Source: Chthoniobacter sp.
Lineage (GTDB): Bacteria; Verrucomicrobiota; Verrucomicrobiia; Chthoniobacterales; Chthoniobacteraceae
Assembly: GCA_025351065.1 (NCBI GenBank)
Contig: JANXWQ010000372.1
Coordinates: forward strand, 1-7,103
Direction: 5' to 3'
Length of the DNA stretch: 7,103 bases
Under the pieces are notes generated by a model that was not told the DNA's origin, ran no database searches, and saw only the letters and a list, made by a program, of their open reading frames with translations. Below are positions 1-6,007 of this stretch, piece after piece (positions within the stretch are counted from its first letter, which is position 1; the number at the start of each line of letters is the position of its first letter). Made by a program: the position numbers and the translations under genes.

Positions 1-1231
1 AGTCCAGCGCGGGGAGGCCGCCGCGGAGCTGCTCGATGCGGCGGATGTAAAACTCCACGGGGCCGTCGCTGCCATTCGGCCCGCGCGCGCCGTGGAAAAG
101 CGTGAGGGCTTCATCCCAAAGCTGCTCGCGGTAATAGACGACGGCTTTCCAGAAATGATCGCGGCGCTCCAGCTCCTCGGGGCTGAGGATGTCTTTGGCG
201 GCGAGGAGTTCGTAGATTTCCTCGGGCGAGCCGTCGTGGTAGCGCTGGATGAGTTCCATGGGGCGGACTTCCACGGCGCTCTCGGCGAGGCCGAAAGTGG
301 TGGTGCCGGTGAGGATGCGGGAGCCGTAGATGAGGTTGGCGCGGCACAGGCGGCGGGCAAATTCCACGGGCTAGCCGGCCACGCTGAGCGTGCCGAGGCG
401 GCGCGAGCCGTAGGCGGCGACGACCATTTCGCCGCTGTTGATGCCGATGCGGAAATCGAACATTTGTTTCCAGATCGTGTGGCATTCGCGGTTCACGTCA
501 TCGAGCCGCTCAGCCAGCGCCAGCGCGGCCTGGCAGGCGGTCGCGGCGTGCTGCTCGTCGTGCAGCGGTGCGCCGAAAACGAGGCGCACGCTTTCGCCGT
601 CGCACTCGTCGAGGTAGCCGCCGCGCTCGACGAGAAAGTCGGCGGCGTTGCTGCGAAAGGAATTCGTGAGCGCCACGTAATCGGGCGCGGAGAGCGAGGC
701 TTCGAGTTCGTCGTGGTTGAAGATTTCGCAGACTACGACGGTGATCTCGCGGCGCTCGCCTTCGAGGTTGAGCGGCTTGTCGGAGTCGAGCAGGGCGAGG
801 AAGGTTTTTTTGGAAACGCGGTCGCCGACGACCTGCGCGAGCACGCGTTTGCGCCCGCCCGCCTCGCCGCGCGAGTAGGCAAACGCGCCGAGAAACGCGA
901 CGCTGACGGCGAGCAGGCTGGCAAAGGGGGAGAAGAAAACGCCGTGCAAATTCAGCACCCACACGGTGGTGAGGAGCTGGAGCAGCGCGCCGGCGGCGAT
1001 GATGATTTTGTGGGTGAGGCGCGGGATGTCGATGCTCGTCCAGACGATGGTGAAAGCGAGGGCGATGAAGAGCGGATACTGGATGGCGCGCGAGGGTGCG
1101 GGCACTGCCGCCTTTCCCAGAAAACGCGCGAGGCCGACATCGAGCCGATGGAAAAGACCGGTCTCGTACAGCCCGGCGACGAGCAGGCAGATGGCGAGGC
1201 CGAGGAAAATGGTGACTTTGAGATAGCGCAC
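1..1231 (-). pseudogene. Membrane-anchored class III adenylate/guanylate cyclase-like gene, interrupted by an in-frame stop and cut by the window edge
   Basis: From a GTG start at 1231 the frame gives 286 residues to a TAG at 371-373, then stays open for 123 more codons to the left edge. Residues about 5-22 form one membrane segment; after a short linker come three more (about 52-68, 76-96, 98-119). The cyclase homology domain starts near residue 161 (REITVVV) and continues past the stop with PVEFARRL and then a tail typical of these proteins (EEIYELL, later FYIRRIEQL). So the stop lies inside a conserved domain, where GAG (Glu) would be expected. Catalytic positions look degenerate: the two metal-binding Asp are Glu169 and Glu213, and the purine-specifying Lys is Glu209. 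A longer open frame from an ATG at 1360 exists, but its extra N-terminus is translated repeat DNA, so I reject it. The cyclase homology is clear; whether any product is active or regulatory is unknown. A sequencing error at the stop is possible. Confidence 0.8.
371..373 (-). other. In-frame amber codon inside the cyclase homology domain
   Basis: The minus strand reads GTG GCC GGC TAG CCC GTG GAA. Homology of the cyclase domain continues on both sides in the same frame with no indel. In class III cyclases this point is the segment before the VNxAxR motif (here VEFAR). A single G-to-T change from GAG explains the stop. Confidence 0.85.
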
Positions 1232-1290
1232 GGGGAAGCGGGCCGCATCTAAACACGCGGCTGCGGGCGCGCGCAACCATTTGGCTGGGC

Positions 1291-1426
1291 GGTTTTTTTT
1301 GAAAACGCAGAGGCGCAGAGATGCAGAGTTCGCAGAGGGGAGAATGGACCAAGTCTCCACGCGGTCGCGGTGCGATCCTGTTTTTCTCTGCGGCCTCTGC
1401 GTCTCTGCGACGCTGCGTTAAAAAAG
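1291..1426. repeat. Palindromic intergenic repeat, copy 1 (arms of 8-bp CGCAGAGN units)
   Basis: The left arm (about 1293-1338) begins with a T8 run and GAAAACGCAG, then runs as 8-bp units CGCAGAGG, CGCAGAGA, TGCAGAGT, TCGCAGAG. The right arm (about 1381-1425) is an imperfect reverse complement built from CTCTGCGN units and ends in GCGTTAAAAAA. A spacer of about 42 nt separates them. The element lies between the divergent cyclase and trmL genes, and spurious frames run through it in both directions. The end sequence GGTTTTTTTTGAAA is shared with copy 2 in inverted orientation. From memory, similar repeats are dispersed in Verrucomicrobiota and several other phyla; this was not checked. Confidence 0.85.
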
Positions 1427-1452
1427 CAAAACGCGAATCCATGATTGCCGCT

Positions 1453-1472
1453 TTCCGCCCGGTGCGGCGGAA
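1453..1472 (+). promoter_or_regulatory. Small hairpin just upstream of the trmL start
   Basis: TTCCGCC (1453-1459) and GGCGGAA (1466-1472) form a perfect 7-bp stem with a 6-nt loop, ending 10 nt before the trmL ATG. The right half, extended to 1465-1474, can instead pair over 10 bp with 1512-1521 inside the gene. No clear Shine-Dalgarno sequence is seen here. Its function is unknown, and chance pairing in GC-rich DNA is possible. Confidence 0.3.
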
Positions 1473-1482
1473 TCGGCGGCGC

Positions 1483-1932
1483 ATGTTTCATGTCGTCCTC
1501 ATCGAGCCCGAGATTCCGCCGAACACCGGCAACATCGGCCGGCTGTGCCTGGCCACGGGCGCGCATTTGCATTTGGTGAAACCGCTCGGTTTTTCCCTCG
1601 CCGACCGCGAGCTGAAACGCGCGGGGCTGGACTATTGGCAGGACGTGCGCGTGATGGTCTGGGAGTCGTTCGCCGATTTGCAGGCCGCGCAGCCCGCGGA
1701 GGCGCGCTACTTTTTCCTGACGACGAAAACGGAGTGCGCGTACTGGGATGCGCGGTTTCTCGACGGCGATTTTCTGGTCTTCGGCCGCGAGACGCGCGGG
1801 CTGCCGGAGTCTTTGCTGGCCCAGCACACCGGGCGGTGCCTGACCATCCCGATGAGCGGCAGCACGCGTTCGCTGAACCTCGCGACGGCGGTGGGCATCG
1901 TGCTCTACGAGGCGGTCCGGCAGGGCCGGTGA
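1483..1932 (+). CDS. trmL: tRNA (cytidine/uridine(34)-2'-O)-methyltransferase TrmL
   Basis: This SPOUT-family enzyme uses S-adenosylmethionine to methylate the 2'-OH of the wobble nucleotide of tRNA-Leu isoacceptors in the cytoplasm. The 149-residue product is close to the roughly 155 residues usual for the family. Motifs seen: EPEIPPNTGNIGRLC at residues 8-22, RAGLDYW at 46-52, the trefoil-knot motif FGRETRGLP at 100-108, and IPMSGSTRSLNLATAV at 122-137. The frame is open from 1321, with ATG codons at 1321 and 1441, but those extensions are repeat or leader sequence. The ATG at 1483 gives the family N-terminus (MFHVVLIEP, compare E. coli MLNIVLYEP). The gene appears monocistronic, between the repeat element and a terminator-like hairpin. 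Identity is secure; target nucleotides are taken from E. coli. Confidence 0.94.
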   Translation: MFHVVLIEPEIPPNTGNIGRLCLATGAHLHLVKPLGFSLADRELKRAGLDYWQDVRVMVWESFADLQAAQPAEARYFFLTTKTECAYWDARFLDGDFLVFGRETRGLPESLLAQHTGRCLTIPMSGSTRSLNLATAVGIVLYEAVRQGR

Positions 1933-1937
1933 AAGCT

Positions 1938-1974
1938 GGAACCAGTTTTTTGACCGGTGCTCCAAAAAAGTTCC
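1938..1974. terminator. Terminator-like hairpin between trmL and the DUF1844 gene
   Basis: GGAAC (1938-1942) pairs with GTTCC (1970-1974), and TTTTTTG (1946-1952) pairs with CAAAAAA (1963-1969). The left side has a 3-nt CAG bulge and the loop is 10 nt. It begins 6 nt after the trmL stop. The A/T-rich inner stem and lack of a T run after the stem make it an atypical intrinsic terminator. The remaining gap (1975-2029) must hold the promoter of the downstream operon, but I see no convincing -35/-10 pair; AAAATAAT near 1982-1989 is the most AT-rich stretch. Confidence 0.4.
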
Positions 1975-2029
1975 GGCGTGGAAAATAATTCCTTTCGCCG
2001 GGCGGCGGCGGGCTGCGTAGTGTCGGCGC

Positions 2030-2485
2030 ATGGCCGAAGTCCAAACACATAACGAAGCGGGCGAGATGACGCAGATTTTCATCGAGTTCGTGATGATGCA
2101 GGCGCAAAACGCCGCGCTTTTCCTGGGGCAGATTCCGAACCCGCGCGGCGGGCCGACGGAGGTGAATCTGCCGCTGGCGAAGATGTTCATCGACCAGCTC
2201 GCGGTCATCGGCGCGAAGACGCAGGGCAACCTCAACGCCGACGAAGCCAAGGTGCTCGACAGCGCGCTGACCCAGCTCGAAGCGGCGTTCATGGACGTGG
2301 CTTCGCGGACGGAAGGTTTTCATCCTGGCGAAGCGCTCGCCCCGCCGAGCGAACCGGCGGCACCTGCGCCCGCGCCTGCCGCCGTCGCGCCGCCGCCCGC
2401 TCCCGCGCCTGCACCGGAGCCGCCCGCGCCGGCCCCGGTGGAAGAGGAAAGCCGGAAACGTTTCACCAAGAGCTACGGAGCCTGA
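2030..2485 (+). CDS. DUF1844 domain protein with a Pro/Ala-rich tail
   Basis: The product has 151 residues. Residues about 12-90 match the DUF1844 pattern as I know it: FIEFVMMQAQNAALFLGQIP, then NLPLAKMFIDQLAVIGAKTQGNL (47-69), then a helix with DEAKVLDSAL. Residues 103-137 are almost entirely Pro and Ala, followed by a charged end (EEESRKRFTKSYGA). There is no signal peptide or strong membrane segment, so it is probably cytoplasmic. The biochemical role of DUF1844 is unknown. It is the first gene of the LPS cluster, ending 4 nt before kdsA, so co-transcription is likely. The ATG at 2030 is the first in frame after the hairpin region. The domain call is from memory of the family signature. 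Confidence 0.87.
   Translation: MAEVQTHNEAGEMTQIFIEFVMMQAQNAALFLGQIPNPRGGPTEVNLPLAKMFIDQLAVIGAKTQGNLNADEAKVLDSALTQLEAAFMDVASRTEGFHPGEALAPPSEPAAPAPAPAAVAPPPAPAPAPEPPAPAPVEEESRKRFTKSYGA
2477..2480 (+). promoter_or_regulatory. Ribosome binding site for kdsA
   Basis: GGAG lies within the last codons of the DUF1844 gene, 9 nt before the GTG at 2490. It supports that GTG as the kdsA start, which also gives the normal family N-terminus. It is one of the few clear Shine-Dalgarno sites in the window. Confidence 0.55.
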
Positions 2486-2489
2486 ACGC

Positions 2490-3308
2490 GTGAGCGTCCC
2501 GGTCATTTCCGTCGGCGGCTGCCGGCTCGGGGGAGCGGAGCCGCTTTTCCTCCTCGGCCCGTGCGTCATCGAGTCGGAGGACTTTGTCTGGCGCATGGCG
2601 CGGGCGCTGAAAAGCGTGTGTGCGGAGGTGGGCGCGCAGTTCGTTTTCAAGGCGAGCTATGACAAGGCCAACCGCACCTCGGGCAAATCCTTCCGCGGCC
2701 TTGGCGCGCGCGAGGGCTGCAAGATTCTTGCGGACATCGGCCGCGAACTCGGCGTGCCCGTGACGACCGACGTGCATACCGCCGCGGACTGCGCGGTGGC
2801 GGGGGAGTACATCGACATTTTGCAAATCCCCGCCTTCCTCTGCCGGCAGACCGACCTCATTCAGGCGGCGGCGGAAACCAAGCGCGTAGTGAATGTGAAA
2901 AAGGGCCAGTTCCTCGCGCCGTGGGACGTGCGCAACATCGCCGACAAGCTGCTCGGCTTTGGCCACGACCAATTCTTTTTCACCGAACGCGGCACGACCT
3001 TCGGCTACAACAATCTCGTGGCCGATATGCGCTCGCTTTATTGGATTCGCGAGGCCGGCTACCGCATCGTTTTCGACGCCACGCACAGCGTGCAGCGGCC
3101 CGGCGGGGCGGGGGACAAAACGGGCGGCGACGGCATCCTCGCGCCGGTGCTGGCGCGCGCGGCGGCGGCGGCGGGGTGCGACGGCATTTTCATCGAGACG
3201 CACGAAGACCCGAGCCAGGCGCTGTCCGACGGACCGAACCAAATTCCGCTCTCGCAACTTCCCGCGTTGCTGAAACAATTGCTCCAGATTCATGCGCTCG
3301 TTTCCTAA
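2490..3308 (+). CDS. kdsA: 3-deoxy-8-phosphooctulonate (KDO-8-P) synthase
   Basis: KdsA condenses phosphoenolpyruvate with arabinose-5-phosphate to KDO-8-phosphate, the precursor of the KDO that joins lipid A to the LPS core. The 272-residue product carries the family motifs in order: GPCVIES (23-29), FKASYDKANRTS (53-64), TTDVH (92-96), QIPAFLCRQTDL (112-123), NVKKGQF (135-141), ERGTTFGYNNL (166-176), FDATHSVQ (195-202) and IETHEDP (235-241). Cys25, His199, Glu236 and Asp247 match the metal ligands known from Aquifex aeolicus (Cys11, His185, Glu222, Asp233) with a constant offset of 14; the metal-independent E. coli enzyme has Asn in place of the Cys. This therefore looks like a metal-dependent KdsA. 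GTG start, 4 nt after the DUF1844 stop; the 3' end overlaps the next gene by 17 nt. Confidence 0.98.
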   Translation: MSVPVISVGGCRLGGAEPLFLLGPCVIESEDFVWRMARALKSVCAEVGAQFVFKASYDKANRTSGKSFRGLGAREGCKILADIGRELGVPVTTDVHTAADCAVAGEYIDILQIPAFLCRQTDLIQAAAETKRVVNVKKGQFLAPWDVRNIADKLLGFGHDQFFFTERGTTFGYNNLVADMRSLYWIREAGYRIVFDATHSVQRPGGAGDKTGGDGILAPVLARAAAAAGCDGIFIETHEDPSQALSDGPNQIPLSQLPALLKQLLQIHALVS

Positions 3309-3891
3309 ATCGCTCACGGGATCCGTGGTCGGTGTGATCGCCATCGGCGCGCTGGCCGCGGGCGCTTTCGCGCAGAAAAAGGACGACGCCAAACCCAAGG
3401 CGAAGGACAAAAAGGAAGCCGCAAAACCCGACGCGCCGAAGCCCGAAAAAGACAAGGGCGGCAAGGACGACAAGGCGAAGGAAACCGGCCGGATGGACAT
3501 CCCCGTTTCCAAAGACCACGACGCCAAAGGGCTGAAGATTCCCTACTTCGACGGCGATGGGAAAAAGCAGATGATCTTCACCATCGGCGTCGCCTCGCGC
3601 CTCGACGACGAGCACATCGGGATGACCGAGACGGAGGTCGAAACCTTCGACGAAAACGGCGACCACGAGATGACCATCGACCTGCCCAAATCCGAGCTGA
3701 ACGTGAACACGAGCGTCATCACCACGAAGAAACATGTGGAGATCAAACGCGAGGATTTCTCGATCACCGGCGAGACCATGGAGTTCAACATGAAGACGAA
3801 AAAGGGAACTCTCGGTGGCGGGGTGAAGATGCTGATTTACAATCTGGACAACGAAGTGTCCGACAAGCCCGTAGAGCCCAAAGCCCCGTGA
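3292..3891 (+). CDS. lptC: Probable LPS-export periplasmic protein, LptC-like
   Basis: The 199-residue product starts with a hydrophobic signal (about residues 8-27) ending in AFA before Gln28, a good signal peptidase I site. Residues 28-66 are a low-complexity Lys/Asp/Ala/Pro stretch. Residues about 80-185 have the alternating strand pattern of the LptC/OstA fold, including MTETEVETFDENGDHEM (111-127) and DFSITGETMEF (155-165) with a final GTLGGGV. LptC bridges the inner-membrane LptBFG complex to LptA and passes LPS along its jellyroll. Position supports the call: it lies directly between kdsA (17-nt overlap) and lptA (TGATG overlap). Unlike E. coli LptC, which keeps an N-terminal anchor, this one seems cleavable. 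Sequence similarity alone is weak; another OstA-like periplasmic protein is the alternative. Confidence 0.7.
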   Translation: MRSFPKSLTGSVVGVIAIGALAAGAFAQKKDDAKPKAKDKKEAAKPDAPKPEKDKGGKDDKAKETGRMDIPVSKDHDAKGLKIPYFDGDGKKQMIFTIGVASRLDDEHIGMTETEVETFDENGDHEMTIDLPKSELNVNTSVITTKKHVEIKREDFSITGETMEFNMKTKKGTLGGGVKMLIYNLDNEVSDKPVEPKAP

Positions 3892-4634
3892 TGAAAAACC
3901 CACACCTCCTGCTCCTCGCCGCCGCGCTTTCCGCCGCGCCGGCTTTTGCCCAAAGACCCACCGAAGCGCCGCGCACGGACGACGAACTGCACAAACAAAT
4001 CGAGGCTGTGAGCGGCCCGGCGCCGGCTTTCAAAGGGCTGCCCGTCCGCGCCGTCGCCGCCGTGAACACCTCGGCGGAAGAAGCGCCCGCCAAGCCCGCG
4101 GGCAAGAAGGAAAAAGGCCCGACGGAAATCGACGCGCTCGAGGCGACCTTCGACCAAAAGGCGAACGAGGCGGTTTTCATCGGCGAAGTCGTGGTCACGG
4201 ATCCCGAGTTCAACGTGAAATGCGACAAGCTCACCGCGCACCTCCGCACCGCCGAACCGGCCAAGCCGCTGCCCGAAGGAGCCTGGCCCAAGACGCCCAA
4301 AGCCGCGACGCCGGCCCCGGCGGGAACGAAAAAAAAGAGCGGCAGCGGCCTGCAGCACGCAGTGGCCGAGGCGAACGCGGGCAAGCGCGTTTTCATCACG
4401 CAGGACAAGCCCGACGCGGCTGGAAAAATCCAACGCTCGACCGGCGAGGGCGACCGGGTGACCTACGACGCGGATTCCGGCGACATCGTGCTGACCGGCA
4501 TGCCGGAAATCCAGCAGGGCATCAACCGCGTCATTGCCACCTCGCAGACCACCAAGATGACACTGAACCGCGACGGCCATATGCACGCCGAGGGGCCGCA
4601 CAAAACCATCATCGTCGATAACACGGGACTGTAA
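3891..4634 (+). CDS. lptA: LPS-transport periplasmic protein LptA/OstA-like
   Basis: LptA forms the periplasmic beta-jellyroll bridge that carries LPS from LptC to the outer-membrane LptD. The 247-residue product has a signal peptide (residues 1-20, ending AFA before Gln21) and a linker rich in Ala, Pro and Lys (about 41-77). The OstA-type core is in two parts: residues 78-118 (ATFDQKANEAVFIGEVVV, then CDKLTAHL) and 154-241 (VFITQ, then GEGDRVTYDADSGDIVLTG). Between them (about 119-153) sits a Pro/Lys-rich insert. The upstream stop overlaps the start as TGATG, showing translational coupling; an in-frame GTG at 3888 is the alternative start. lptB follows after 6 nt. The family call rests on the core pattern plus neighbours. 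It is longer than E. coli LptA (about 185 residues), mostly through low-complexity segments. Confidence 0.8.
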   Translation: MKNPHLLLLAAALSAAPAFAQRPTEAPRTDDELHKQIEAVSGPAPAFKGLPVRAVAAVNTSAEEAPAKPAGKKEKGPTEIDALEATFDQKANEAVFIGEVVVTDPEFNVKCDKLTAHLRTAEPAKPLPEGAWPKTPKAATPAPAGTKKKSGSGLQHAVAEANAGKRVFITQDKPDAAGKIQRSTGEGDRVTYDADSGDIVLTGMPEIQQGINRVIATSQTTKMTLNRDGHMHAEGPHKTIIVDNTGL

Positions 4635-4643
4635 GCACCCGTG
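4622..4643 (+). promoter_or_regulatory. Hairpin across the lptA stop and lptB start
   Basis: CACGGG (4622-4627) is the exact complement of CCCGTG (4638-4643) across a 10-nt loop. The lptB GTG start lies in the right stem and the lptA TAA in the loop, so ribosomes finishing lptA could open the structure. The 6-bp stem is seen directly; a coupling role is inference. Confidence 0.3.
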
Positions 4644-5399
4644 ATTACGACTGACTCTCCGCCCGCCGGCCTCGGCGAGGAAATCGTCCGCACCGAAAAG
4701 CTCGTCAAAATCTACGGCGGCCGCGCGGTGGTGAACGGCGTGGACATCAACTGCCGCCGCGGCGAAATCGTCGGCCTGCTTGGGCCCAACGGCGCAGGCA
4801 AGACGACGAGCTTTTACATGATCGTCGGGCTGGTGCAGCCGAACGGCGGGCGCGTGCTTTTTGAAAACAAGGAGGTCACGAAATTCCCGATGTACAAACG
4901 CGCGCGGATGGGCATGGGCTACCTGCCGCAGGAGGAGTCGATCTTTCGCAAAATGAGCGTCGAGGAAAACATCATGGCCATCCTCGAAACCCAGCCACTG
5001 AACCGGAAGGCACGCCGCGCGCGCTGCGACGAACTGCTCACGCAATTCGGCATTGAGCACGTCGCCAAGCAGGTCGCGCTTACCCTTTCCGGCGGGGAAA
5101 AGCGCCGCCTCACCATTGCCCGCTCGCTGGTCACGAAGCCCAGCCTGCTCATGCTCGACGAGCCCTTCAGCGGCGTCGATCCCATCGCCGTCGCCGACGT
5201 GCAGCAGATCGTCTCGAACCTGCGCGACGCCGGCCTTGGCATCCTCATCACCGACCACAACGTGCGCGAAACCCTTAACATCGTGGACCGCGCCTACCTC
5301 ATCTACGAGGGCCGCGTGGTCACGCAGGGGACGAAGGACTTTCTACTCAACGACCCCATCGCCCGCCGCGTCTATCTCGGCGAAGGCTTTCAAATGTAA
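4641..5399 (+). CDS. lptB: LPS export ABC transporter ATPase LptB
   Basis: LptB is the cytoplasmic ATPase of the LptBFGC complex, which extracts LPS from the inner membrane. The 252-residue product has every ABC motif: Walker A GPNGAGKT (48-55), Q-loop Gln97 in YLPQEESIFRKMS, signature LSGGE (149-153), Walker B LLMLDE (169-174), D-loop SGVD and switch His206. The segments GLLGPNGAGKTTSFYMIVGL and FRKMSVEEN are characteristic of LptB rather than other ABC ATPases. The GTG start at 4641 adds about 15 residues compared with E. coli LptB, but no better start is visible before the conserved VRTEKLVKIY. The partner permeases LptF and LptG are not in this window. It is cotranscribed with lptA (6-nt gap), and hpf follows after 27 nt. 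Confidence 0.97.
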   Translation: MITTDSPPAGLGEEIVRTEKLVKIYGGRAVVNGVDINCRRGEIVGLLGPNGAGKTTSFYMIVGLVQPNGGRVLFENKEVTKFPMYKRARMGMGYLPQEESIFRKMSVEENIMAILETQPLNRKARRARCDELLTQFGIEHVAKQVALTLSGGEKRRLTIARSLVTKPSLLMLDEPFSGVDPIAVADVQQIVSNLRDAGLGILITDHNVRETLNIVDRAYLIYEGRVVTQGTKDFLLNDPIARRVYLGEGFQM

Positions 5400-5426
5400 C
5401 CCGCATAACCAACCGAAAGTAAAACC

Positions 5427-6005
5427 ATGCAAACCGCCAACATCAACGTCCCCGTCAAAGTCACCGGCCGCCATGTCAGCATCACCGAGCCGATCAAGGA
5501 CTACGCCATCAAGAAAATCGAGGGCCTGCATCTCGACTACCCGCGCATCATCGACGCGCAGGTCATTCTCGATGTGGAAAAACACCGGCACTTCGCGGAA
5601 ATCATCCTGCACTGCAACAACCACATCACCATCGAAGCCAGCCACGAGTGCGACGACATGTATGCGGCCATCGACGGCGTGATCGCGAAAATCGCCCGCC
5701 AGATGCGGAAGTACAAGACCCGCATCCTGCGCGACCACCGCCCGCGCCGCCACGAGGTGCAGCACTTTGACGAGCAAGTCCTCCACCTTGATGAGGCTTT
5801 CGCGGAGACCGAGAACCACGTCCCCGCCGTCATCAAGACCGAGCGCTATCCGGTGAAGCCGATGTTCGTGGATGTGGCCGTGCTGCAAATCGTAATTTCG
5901 AACCGCCTGTTCGTCGTTTTTCTCAACGCCAAGACCGAAAAGATCAACGTCCTCCACCGCCGCAAGGACGGCGGTTTCGGCCTGATGGAGCCGGTCTTCG
6001 CCTAG
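5427..6005 (+). CDS. hpf: Ribosome hibernation promoting factor, long form
   Basis: Long Hpf binds the 30S decoding region of idle ribosomes and joins two 70S particles into inactive 100S dimers. The 192-residue product has the N-terminal S30AE domain (about 8-103, with VKVTGRHVSITEPIKDYA and DDMYAAIDGV) and a linker (about 104-132). The C-terminal dimerisation domain (about 134-189) shows VIKTERYPVKPM and HRRKDGGFGLMEP. The two domains mark the long form rather than the roughly 95-residue E. coli Hpf. A weak GAAAG at 5415-5419 precedes the ATG by 7 nt. It follows lptB by 27 nt; in proteobacteria rpoN commonly sits between lptB and hpf, and it is absent here. Its stop is 2 nt from that of the convergent miaA. 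Confidence 0.95.
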   Translation: MQTANINVPVKVTGRHVSITEPIKDYAIKKIEGLHLDYPRIIDAQVILDVEKHRHFAEIILHCNNHITIEASHECDDMYAAIDGVIAKIARQMRKYKTRILRDHRPRRHEVQHFDEQVLHLDEAFAETENHVPAVIKTERYPVKPMFVDVAVLQIVISNRLFVVFLNAKTEKINVLHRRKDGGFGLMEPVFA

Positions 6006-6007
6006 CG

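Noticed and set aside
92..1252. Long plus-strand open frame of 386 codons
   Set aside because: It is antisense to the cyclase-like gene, has a Gly/Ala/Glu/Asp-biased composition with no recognisable domain, and arises because the GC-rich opposite frame lacks stops. The minus-strand reading has clear family motifs.
1291..1426. CRISPR array
   Set aside because: The units are 8 bp with no spacers between them and are arranged as inverted arms, so this is not a CRISPR pattern.
1950..1955. TTGACC as a -35 box for the DUF1844-kdsA operon
   Set aside because: It lies within the hairpin, and the nearest -10-like AT-rich stretch (about 1982-1989) is about 27 nt away, too far for a standard sigma-70 promoter.
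1249..2650. Several long minus-strand frames across trmL and the DUF1844 gene
   Set aside because: They are out-of-frame shadows; parts are translated repeat DNA (the repeat yields peptides such as LCASAF).
3837..5258. Minus-strand open frame of 473 codons opposite lptA and lptB
   Set aside because: It lies antisense to LptB with all its ABC motifs. The translation shows only Arg/Gly/Ala/His-rich sequence without domains.
5956..5975. Intrinsic terminator at the hpf end
   Set aside because: The stem is perfect, but only three T follow, and the sequence encodes the conserved HRRKDGGFG of Hpf, which explains it. I keep it only as a weak candidate in the findings.
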